From Owenia fusiformis (taxonomy: Eukaryota > Annelida > Polychaeta > Sabellida > Oweniidae), in NCBI GenBank assembly GCA_903813345.2, contig CAIIXF020000002.1:3264001-3324000 (forward strand): a stretch of 60,000 nucleotides of DNA. Reading direction: 5' to 3'. Made by a program: the position numbers and the translations under genes. The notes under the pieces were generated by a model. It had not been told where the DNA came from. It saw only the letters and a program-made list of their open reading frames with translations, and ran no database searches. Of the stretch, positions 47,101 through 59,100 are shown one piece after another. Numbering within the stretch: the first letter of the stretch is position 1; each line of letters begins with the position of its first letter.

Positions 47101-50100
47101 TATTTCGAAAAATAATTCTCAATTCAACAATTTAAACAGTGTTTAAGTCGTTTTTAGTGAACGAATCGTACAAAATGGTGGACAAATACGATCACAACGA
47201 AAATGTGGAGGAAATGGATTACGATTTCGAGCTCTTTAGGCTCTTGGAAGCCGATAACGGTCATCGAAAATAGAAGCTAGAATATTTTCTGAATTGAAAA
47301 ATTGAACATTTGATCGCTGCAAATTCAGATTTGGATTCTGACCAGACGAAGAGGCGGAGCGGCGGATTCCGGAGGATTATTCATGGTATATTTATGCCCA
47401 GTCGTGTTAATGTACGAAAAAATTCATGAGAACATTTTTTTCATGAGCCAGGCCACTGTGTCTTCCCTTTGTGAAAATTTTATCCAGATTCATTCAGTAG
47501 TTATTGAGATATTAATTATTTAGTCCAGGCATATCATTTTTTGCACTCTTTGAAAAATAAGCCAGTTGCGTGGGATATATTTGCTGAAATAAGGCAGCAT
47601 GGTAAAGGTTAAATAAAAACTAGTTCAAAATAAAGATCTTTTGTTAAGATAATCTTCATATGACAGTTTCCCATTTTCAAAATTTTCTTAAGTGAGGAAC
47701 TACCTTAATACATTTGTTTTAAAAGTATTTATCCTTGTGCGATTATTGTCCAATATTTTCCTCTCCAAAAACGAACTGTAACAGAAAAGGTTCTGAAGAG
47801 ATATACAAGCATTGACCTTTGACTGCATCAATGCTAGATAATCAATAGCCTTTTATAGAAAAGGGTACAGGGTTTCCGGATCAATTGTTTGAGCTGCATA
47901 TTTTGCTTCTACAGGGCTCTACAGGCATTTAACTTACAGTATTAAAATGTCATACCACAGTTCAACCACAATTGAAAACCTGTTGTGTTTCTTTGTGCTC
48001 CAGGAGGATCTTCAAGATTGATGCGTGCATGAAGGAATGTTGTCAGCTCTTTATAAGATGATCCATCAATCTTTTTTTGTATTGTCTTACAGTATGGTTT
48101 TTTGCTATGTTCTCTTTCTTGGATACCAGGACATTTTTTCATTTTTTTCCATTTTACTATCTTTAGCACAACTCATATGTTTCATTTTACCATCTTGAAT
48201 TAATTGTAAGTTATTTTAAGTATGTAAAAAAAATCTTTATTTCCCCTTGGCAGAAAAATCATCTTTATTCTTTCTTGTGATATTCACTTTTCAATTTAAG
48301 ATTGTACAAAAACCTTGATGCTCATGAAAATGGCCATAATGGCTGTACTCCTTATGTAAGGAAATCCAGTAAGCTGAGTAGCTGACATGCATTACAAAAT
48401 CAAATAATTTCAGGAAAATCAATAGATAGGAACAAAGCTATTAATTAAATCAGTGACATTAAACACTCAACTGATAAGTAAATGCACTGCATGTGTACAA
48501 CTGTGCCTTAATTAAACTCAATGTGGTACATTAGAAGTGTGTATAGGTGATGAAGCCAGGTTATTCTTTATGATTATATATAGAGATTTTAAGTCAAGCT
48601 ACAAGACCCTGTGACCTCCCCCCACTACTTAACTACACAGGTATGAAAGCTTCTCACACAGGGGGATGTGTGTAGTAGGGGAAGGCACAAAGGGTTTAAG
48701 AAATTCTGTTAACCCCACCCCTGCCACATTTATCAGTTTACCCCCCCCCTGATATGCCTGACAAGCCTCACAATGCTATCTTTGTAGAGTGTCTAATCTT
48801 GTATCATATCCATATGTTTCCTTCCATTTTCGATCAGATACCTTGTAGGGGAAATGCCAGTGAATAATAGGGGCATTGTTTAGCCTGGAAGTTGACAGGG
48901 CAAGGAAAGGTGATATTAATTTGAAAGTCCCACCTTATGCTTGCCATATGCTATTATTAGGCCCACCTTTGGAAATTTGGACCCTATATTTTTCATGAGT
49001 ATCCTGAAATAAAGTCAGACTAAGACTTTTAAGAAAATATTCTTAGGCAGAACACAAAATTAATGAAAAATGTGTAACTCCTTTCAGTGTAATGAATAAT
49101 TACCCGCATTGAGACATTTTTGAGAAAATGAGACATAGCCCATGTTTTATGCCATCGGGACCATGTATGTTTTTTCTTCCCATTTTTCTCTAGAATTTGA
49201 AGGGAGTAACTTCAATTGGTAGAACAACTTAAAGAATGTTATTCAAATAGTTTATGATACTTTATTTCAAGTTACGATATATTTCTGTTTTCTTCTTTTT
49301 GGCTCATTATGTGCTATATGTATACATGTCATGATGACATCTTGACATACCTGATACAAGTAAAAGTGAAAGGTCATCAAAAGTATGCCTAAATTTAAAT
49401 TAGTTAATTTGATAAATTAAAACCTCATTGACTTTTGAACTTCTAAAATTGAATGTGTTTTCATTAAAATTTTACCAAACATGATTCATACATGCCAATT
49501 TTCAATTCATATCTGCCAATATATGAAAATTACTATTCAATTGACTCTCAGTTAATTCTATAAACTTTTCGCTTTAAAATGGATGATGTCATAAAAAATG
49601 AAGACACCCTGACATCAACTAAGCCTAAAGTAAGAAAACTGAATTCTGTTAATTCAATTACTCCACCCTACTTACAGTGCTGTGTTTTATCGCCATGGTA
49701 ATTGAAATATATGTCAATTCCATAATGTTATCTATTATTAGCAAAAATTAAACCTTTAAATTAAAACAAGTTAATGAAATATAATTTTTATGTCACCACC
49801 AAAAAGTGGTGACATATTGTTGTTAATCATTGCCATACTGGCTCTATATAATCATTATCTTAGGTGATTTGATAATAGTCATTGTTGTAGCAACTTTTTT
49901 TTACGAATTATTGTCATCACGACTCTCTATAATAATTGTCGTAGCTGATTGATCTGTTTAATCATTTCATACATGTAGTGACTGTATATAACCGTTATTG
50001 TCATAGCGACTTTATGCATAATTGTCATGGTGACTCTATAAAATCATTGTCATAGCGACCATTTAATCTTTACCATAGCGACTTTATATGCATTGTCATA

Positions 50101-53100
50101 GCAACTCCTTCGATTTCCATATCAGCTTGTTTGCTCAAAAGGCTCAAATAATCATGAGTACCAGAATGCAGAATAAGTCATTATTTACAGGGATACAGAA
50201 CTATTTTTCATCACCATCAGTGTAATAAGCTGTCAACTGGAAAATGAATGATATCTGAGAGTCAAGCAATTTAGCTCTTCGAAAACTACAAATACTGATT
50301 TCAAGCTAACAAAAAGCTTTTTGTGAATGGATACAGAACGCCTCTGTTGTGGTAATATATGGTTTTATGACAGAGTGGGTTTATATTAAGTGAAAATGAC
50401 AAGTATGCTATGATAGGTTAAAGAAATGTCCCTTTTTATTATAAGTTAACATTTATTTAAAAATTTAGTAAACTACTGTACAGATACCTTTTATCTAAAC
50501 TTGTTTTCTCAAAAATGAGTTTTTTAAAACTAATAACAAATCTTTCCTTTCTACTTCACATTAACAAATAGTGACAGATACATTGTTCTTTAAACTACAT
50601 GATTAACTTTTAGATTTTTACTGAATCAGAAATGATAAGATATATCACTGAATTTTCCAAGGGGGTTCACTTTCCAAAAAATTCTAGGGGGGGGGTTCAC
50701 TTTGGCAAATTTGGCCAAAAATCACTCAAAAAATAGTCAGAATGTTGAAAAACTGCATGATTTTGAAAGAAATTTTGGCCAGGGGGGGGGGGTCGCCCGA
50801 ACCCCCCTGGCTACGGGCCTTATCAGCAAAACAAAAATACATTAGTTCAAGAGCAAACAACCCATGCAGTCAGAGTGAAAACAGATCTCAAAAAACATCT
50901 TGATCTACACTGTCTATTAACCTTTTCTATAAATAAGATTCATATTCTAGGCCAAGAGCTGTGTTTGTGTTAGATCAATGAGAAGTTGGTTGGTTGTAGA
51001 ATTCAAGGGAAAGCATCAGTGGAATTAGCCTGAGATTAACAGATATGGGAGATTATCCTATTAAGCCAACATCTGTCAGAATTAGCCTGTATACCATCAT
51101 TCATCAGTTTATACTTGAGAAATCTAATTGACTTTTGGTTTCCTGTTGGCATTCTTGGATGCCATGCTTGAGTGCATCTTCAGGTGTATTTTGCGGATCT
51201 TTGAAAATCTTGCATCTTTTGGATTCTCTGGAATAGGGTACACAAAAAATCATGTAGATTCCTTTATTATTGAGAGTTATTCCAAAATTAGTGGGTGGCA
51301 TTTTTTGTGTCACCGTTGTCCTTTTTTGTGTCTATTGTTCTGAGTTGGTGATATTTGGCATTCAACATTGGCATGTATGGTGTTCTGTTACACTTGTTAC
51401 AACTTCAACCAGGTGGGGGCATCAATTTAATGCGAAGTATTTAACATATATCTGCTACATCCAGACATGCAATGCCTTCCCCTTAAACATAGTGAAGCTT
51501 CGTCTCAATTGTACATTCATTGAATTTTTTTTTCATTGTAGGCACTTTCCAAGCTGGCCAACCAGTATTTATCAAAGTCTAAAGACTGGCCCCCTTCTCC
51601 TGATATATCCAGTGATGATGGAAAAGATCACAAGTAAGTTGCTGATGCAGATATTATTGTTGACACCTTGATCCTCAGTGCCCACTTTGCCTAGCAACCC
51701 ATTGTGTCAATGCCCACTTTGCCTAGTAACCATTTGCCTCAATTACCATTTTGCCTAGTAACCATTTGCCTCAATGACCATTTTGCATAGTAACCATTTG
51801 CCTCAATGACCATTTTGCCTAGTAACAATTTGCCTCAATGCCCAATTTGCCTAGTAACCATTTGCCTCAATGACCATTTTGCCTAGTAACCATTTGCCTC
51901 GATGCCTTCTTTGCCTAGTAACCATTTGTCTCAATACCCACTATGCCTAGTAACCATTTGCCTCAATGCCCACTATGCCTAGTAACCATTTGCCTCAATG
52001 CCTACTATGCCTAGTTACCATTTGCCTCAATGACCATTTTGCCTAGAAACCATTTGCACCAATGCCTACTTTGCCTAGTAACCATTTGCCTCAATGCCCA
52101 CTATGCCTAGTAACCATTTGCCTCAATGCCTACTATGCCTAGTAACCATTTGCCTCAATGCCCACTTAACCTAGCAACCTTTTGCCTCAATGCCCACTTA
52201 ACCTAGCAACCCTAATCTCCCAAATTTCCACCAATGCCAACTCACTAACCTGGGCCCTTCTAGATCATTTGAGACATTTATTTGAGACTTTTATTGTTTT
52301 GATGCAAAACTTATGATATCACCCCTAAGGTATCAACAGTTGCTAACTTCAGACCTTTGAACCTCAAAAAAAGTTGACTAATACAATTACTTCTCAATTA
52401 CTAGACTATGGTTTAACTGCAGTAAAGTTTGTTTTTGTAAATTGTACCAGAAATTCATTCTCCAGTGATGTTTCTAGGATTTTATTCTAGAGAAGATTCA
52501 GAATTCTATATAATGGTTATTTAGTATACCATTTACATTGATTATATATTATATGAAGTATTAACTCTTATTATAACATTGATTTGTTATGTTTGCCTTT
52601 ATTGCTGCCAATAATAGGAAGTTAAATGGAAGGTAAGTGTCATTGAAGGATTACCCTGTGTTCCTACTTGGCCTATACTCTCATCTACACTCTGACTATA
52701 ACATACCATTTTAGGGTTTTAATTTTTTTTATTCAATTTAATACAGTTCAATTATAAAACAACTTGATCCAAAAAATAGTATGAAATGCCTAGCAAAGAA
52801 TGAAGCATGATTACAATTTGAATGTTCATATACATTAGCGCAAAATTCAATGTTGCAAGCTATTTTTGACTTGAAGTTTGCATTTATAAAGAGATCAGCC
52901 TTTTCCGAGAAAGCTATCCAGTTTGAATTAACAGTGAAAGCAACAATTGTCAATAATAAGTCTCTGAACATTGAGATCTTGTTTTCATGGATTTTAGGGT
53001 TTTGATGCCATTATTGATCCAAATCATCTCAAATGTAGTATTCATGGCCTTACAATGTAACGTAACATCAGTATTTTTTAATCTTTGATATTTAGAGTAT

Positions 53101-56100
53101 ATCTGGAGAGTGTAGTCAATTTCAAATCTAGCTCTTTAGGAGGGTATACTGGTCAATGTTTGAAAAGCTGTATTGGAATTGTGGCATGTGATAGGCCAAG
53201 GGTCCATAATTCATTTGATTACATCAAAACCCAGATTACATGTACTATGGTGATATCCAATGGGACCAATATTGATGGGTAGTCAAATACACGTCATTAA
53301 ACATCAACTTGAAATACAACTGTAGAAAGAGCCAGTCGATAAATTGAATTAACATGTCAATACATAATTCAATTGTCAAGCCGATTCTTAGATATAAGGA
53401 TTGAAAAAGTATAAAAGACTGTGTCTAAGATAATTTATAAGGCAACAATCTGTAGTATTTCGAGTCAGTTTTCTTTCTTGTTAAACATATTTTTCGCAAT
53501 ATGATTTCATATTGACTTAGCAAAATTGTAGTAATTCACTCAAATTGATTTTTAGATTCAGACAATGTGGATATAATGTGGTAGCAAGTGTTCTAGATTG
53601 CCACAATTATAGAAACTAAACAATGAACATTAGAGTTGATTTTTCTAGTGCTAAAAAATTAACCATCAAGATGACACTGTTTTATCACATCCAAATTTTA
53701 TGTTATACTTTCTGATGTTTTGACTTTGTGAAGGGGTTCACTAAACCTAGACGTCGCCAGAGGAGTTACACTTCTACCCATCACACTATATCCATTAACT
53801 AAACCCGTAGAATGGTGAAGTAATTGAAAATTCAAATTAAGGAAATCTGCAAATTCTCTTCGGAAACTGAAAAGATTGCGAATGAGTTGGTAACTGGACA
53901 ACTGGGTCCCTTACATGTACATTACCTCTACTGTATATGATATATGAATAAATGGCTATAACATCTTTTGATAAAAGGACTAAAAACCTTTTGATAAAAG
54001 ACTTGAGAGAACAATGTGAACTAATCGAGTATACTGATGGGCTAATATATACATAAAATAGGATTTTATTTGTACTGATGCGCTTTTAGGGTCAAACGTA
54101 CATCCAACAATTACAATTTCCAAATACCTTAAAAATAGCAATAAAGTAATTGTTTGAATCTTCGTAGTCCATTGAATAAGAGATGACATTTTTTTGATTT
54201 TAGGAAAAAATCAGAAATGATATGGATCCATATTATACTGAATATAGAAACTACTCTTTATCTCTGATTATATAAGATTGATCTCAAATAATGAGGCCTT
54301 CACTTAAATTATTAGGCAGAGGAACATTTACTGTAATTAGTGAGATTAGTAGAAGTTCCCCAATCCAGGCTTATATTCTCCTTATGTTGGTAGGGATTCA
54401 CTTATTGATCTGAAATTTTCCCTTGACATTATAAAGACACCACCCCATCCTTAAAACGACAGTTGGGTGATGTTGATTTAACTTCATTTCTGTTTCACTT
54501 GTGAATGATTTGATTGGTTTTCTGGTATTTAAGACTCAGGAGTGAAATAGTCAATATCTGTTTATTTGATTATTTGTAACATCAATCTTTTTCCGATTAA
54601 ATCATTTTTCTGAATATAACCTTGTGTCATTTTGTGGAATGGATTGATTCCCTCAATTTCATTATCTACTGCTCCTCTTTTAGCTGAGGTAACTTCAACA
54701 ATCCCATGATGTTAGAGCCCATAATTGAACATTGCTCTAATCTGATTGTCTTAAGAAGATCATGTGACTTAGGTAAGGGATTATGGGAAGAGATCTCAAT
54801 TGGTGTTTTTGAGTAGGGGGCCATGTAAGTCAATCACAAATGAGGATTTATTCAAGACTCATTCATAAAATGAATTTCCAACCAACATTATATTCTCGTG
54901 CATTTATTTTCATTTTTATTCCTAAATTAGTATTTGTCTTTTTAATTACTGTTATATGCATTTCTATCTCTCTCAAATCTACTCAAAAAATTCACCATGT
55001 TAATTTGTGGATCTACAAAGGCCTGTAGCCAGGGGTATGGGGGTTCGAGTGACCCCCCTAGCCAAAAATTCTTTCAAAATAATGCAGTTTTTCACCTTGC
55101 TGAGCACTTTCCAGGGATTTTGGCCATTTTGGGGCCATAGTCAATTGTTAACACCCTGGAATTTTTTTTTAAATTAACCTCCTTGGCAAAAACCTAATAG
55201 ATGCTGTATTATTGTGTTAACTCTTTGGGGAAGTTTTATTGTTATTTTGAATTCCATAATAAGCAAAACATTTGCAAATAAAATGAATAATATTATATCT
55301 GTATGTCAAAATAACCAAGCTTTGGAATTTCTGTCTAAAAAATAAATAAGACACTGTTCATTCTATTAACCTTTTGACAACCCAGAGTGATGAGATTTCT
55401 CGTCACCTTGGGAATGACCTTGAAACCTAGAGTGAGAGATAATCACTAAAATTGCTCTAATTTGAACAATTATCATTAGTCTACATCATCTAATTAAAAT
55501 CCAATCCAATTTAAAATGTGTAGAAATGACCTCTGCCAATATATTTCACTATCTTAAGCATTATCTGTTGTATATGTATGCAGTAAAATGTCAAAAGCTT
55601 AGAAAATGAAAAACTCTCTGGTTTTAGCCTATTTTAGAGGCTGGGATTCGAGGGGTAATGACGGTGTCCTATATCAGGGGCTTCATTTGCAGCAGGCAAT
55701 TATTAGGCCAATTTTCCCAAAATTAACTGTTGTTTTAAGAAATTTTGCAACTGTTTCAATGTTAATTATAATTTCCAATAATTTCTTTATTTTGATCATA
55801 AATAACTCAGTTGAACAGCTTTTACCAAACTAGACATAAGTCTGATAAAAATTTATTATTTTCATTATTTGATTTATATAATTAGAGACCTTCATTGTGC
55901 AGTGAATGCTAAGAGTATCACTATGAATTTCTCAGATTTCCTTTGGCTCTTGCTATGTTAAAGAATGTTACAAGCATAGCTATAGGGAATATTGGTAATC
56001 AATGACCAGCCAGTATACTTAAAAGCCATTAAGTCCTCAAATATCACTTGGTTGGTATAATTTACTTAAAAACCCAGCATGAATCTCAGCTAAAACCTGC

Positions 56101-59100
56101 ATATCATCTTAGGATAAACTGATATACTAACAAGTGTTAAAGGGCCCTCATTTTTGATATACCAATCTTGACATTTTAAAAACAGTTCAGTTTTGTTATT
56201 CTCTGTGGAGTTTATTGGAGTCTTCAAGATTGATTTTAGCTCTTTGTATCTAAATGTACTCTGTCAACCCCTGGGGGCATAATCATATGTCATATCATTT
56301 CCTTTTTGATTGAGGGAGCTACATAACATGTTTTAAAGAAAACTTATAATGTGAATGTGTTGTCCCCTTTCAATTTATTTTCCTTATACCTTTATACTCA
56401 ATCAGCCAATCAAAAACAATGAAGGGGAAATTGGATCCTTCAGAACCTCAGTTCTACTAGCAGCAGGCAACAGGCGATTTTTACTAGTTGTTTTCACAAA
56501 ATCGGCTCTTGTTTTAGGGACTTTTCAACTTTTCCATGTTAAATTTATGATTTCCATTAATTTTGCCTGTTGTTTTCATTTATTTAGCCTGTTGTGAGAA
56601 ATTCTAGTGAAACCCCTGTACATGTTATTATATCTCCAGTATCTAACAGTAAGGCTGAGCTGAAACAATGTCATATGCCCTGTCATATTCAATCTCAATC
56701 CCACTTTACAGTATACAATTATTGACCTCTCCAGAGGTTTACTGTCAAAATTATATCCCGAGACTGTAAACCGAGACCGTAGGTCGAGGTTTACAGTCGA
56801 GGGATATAATTTTGACAGTAAACCGAATGGAGAGGTCTATAATTGTTTTGTTAGTCCGAAGAATATCTTAGATTTTTCTGACCCTTGAAGTTGACTTGAA
56901 GTTGGATCCAGACCCTCGAGACGTTCATGTTGTATTTCAGTATATCGGCAGTAAGTTCACTCAATGGAGTCAAATTACTCTCCTGGGCGAAGTCCACTAA
57001 AAGCTTTGTACAAAGTTTTAGATTTTTCTTAGTATGTTGACTGTCTTTACTCTCTAAGAGACTAATAATATCCTCATCTTCAACATTTTTGAAACGGCTA
57101 GTGCTAGCGGCGGCCATTTTATCGTCTGATAATGACGTCATTTTAGTGGAATGCTGGGAATATTATTCACCGGCAATGCATTGCGCAGTGTACAGTTAAA
57201 ATTATTCACCGCTCGTTGACCAATCAAAATCGAGCATTTCAAGTGAGGTACTAACAATAAAACTTGTATATCCAAACTCCTCTCTAATCTGAACACCTCT
57301 CAATGTGAATGTAATTTCTCAGTCACAATCCAGTATCTCCTCAGGATTTTTTATCAGGTAGGTGCAAAATTCTCATTTCACAATACAGACAAAAATTAGT
57401 CAAAATATTAGTCAATTTTGTGCAAATGGATTTTCAGATGGGTGCAAGCCTATTTCCAAAATCTCAGGGAGGTGCTGCGCCCACTTGCTTTAATGCTGGG
57501 GAGATCACTGCAATTCCTATTGGCTGGCATAAAAGAAACTCTGATGTGATCTGCTATTCCAAACACTTTTTTATGGTCTCTACCATTGACTCACATATTA
57601 GAAACCTTGACACATATTAGAAACCTTGACACATATTAGAAACCTTGACACATATTAGAAACCTTGACACATTAGAAACCTTGATATGTGAGCAATGATG
57701 ACCTCTATTCCAAACACTTGGTCAAACCAAGGGGTGTTTTGATTAGACATGTATTTGATTTGAACCCCTCTCAATGTGAACACTATGTCACAATCCCCCA
57801 TTGACTCACATATTAGAAACATTGAAATGTGAATATATATGAAAACTTTTAACATGGGTTTTACTGTATCTTTATTTCCACCCACAAGGGGTGTTCAGAT
57901 TATACAGATTTTCTTATCTGAACACCTCTCAATGTGAACACTATCTCTATGTCACAATCCCCCATTGACTCACATATTAGAAACATTGAAATGTGAACAT
58001 CTATTCTGAAACCTTTAGACAGATTAGATTGGTTTTACTGTATTTTTATCTCCACTCTAAACAATGAGGCAATTTTATCCCAGAGTAGTTTCAGAAAGGG
58101 AGATTGATTAGCTATTCATTGGTTTGTGTAGCTGTCCATCTGGCAGAACCATCAATCATAGGTTAGGATTGAAAACAACATCAAGTTTCCAATAGTTGAT
58201 GGATCTCTTGCAGTATTTGCATTTCTGTATGTAATCAATACAGGGTGTCCTATTAATATAGAGCCAATTACATTAAAAAAATAATGATACAGGGTGTCCT
58301 ATTGATATGGAGCCAATTACATGGACAGCATATAATACAGGGTGTCCATCTTGTAGAACCATCAATTATAGGTTAGGATTGAAAACAACATCAAGTTTCC
58401 AATAGATGATGGATCTCTTGCAGTATTTGCATTTCTTCATGTAATCAATACAGAGTGTTATATTAATATAGAGCCAATTACATTAACATCATATAATACA
58501 GGGTGTCCTATTAAAATAAAGCCAATTAGTTTGACAGCATATAATACAGGGTGTCCATCTTGTAGAACCATCAATCATAGGTTAGGATTAAAAATAACAT
58601 CAACATACGGATGATGGATGTCTTGCAATGTTTGCATTTCTTCATGTAATCATACAGGGTGTCCTCTTAATATAGAGCCAATTACATTAACATCATATCA
58701 TACAGGGTGTCCTATTAAAATAAAGCCAATTAGTAGGACAGCATATAATACAGGGTGTCCACCAAACAAAACGATTGATTATAGGTTAGGATTGAAAATA
58801 ACATCAACATACGGATGATGGATGTCTTGCAACGTTTCCACTTCTTGATGTAATCATTACAGGGTGTCCTCTTAATATAGAGACAGTTACATGGATTGCA
58901 TATAATAAAGAATGTCAAAAATACCCAAATTGTTTTTCACATGGAACTTATTTTCTGTTATTGATTATGTTAGAGAAAAAAATCACTTATAGATTAAATG
59001 AATATTGTAAATAATACAGAGTGTCCCAAAAATGATGATCCGGGTAAAGGTTCAGTACAGGGTTTCCTGAGAAAGGAGTACCTGCTTGTATAGGTTAAAG

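Larger units (their letters stand above)
57270..58050. repeat. Clustered fragments of CAGTAAAACC MITEs
   Basis: Three or more head-to-tail partial copies: CCTCTCTAATCTGAACACCT followed by CTCAATGTGAA, then GGTTTTACTGTA endings at 57858-57869 and 58031-58042. One is interrupted by the repeat at 57360-57515. Confidence 0.7.

Noticed and set aside
47942-48169. Minus-strand 75-codon ORF
   Set aside because: No domain and no supporting context within the intron.
51686-52220. Possible CRISPR-like or coding repeat
   Set aside because: Head-to-tail 32-bp units without spacers, stops in all frames, inside an intron.
55372-55440. TTAACCTTTTGACAACCC as a second piggyBac end
   Set aside because: No matching inverted end with TTAA was found nearby.
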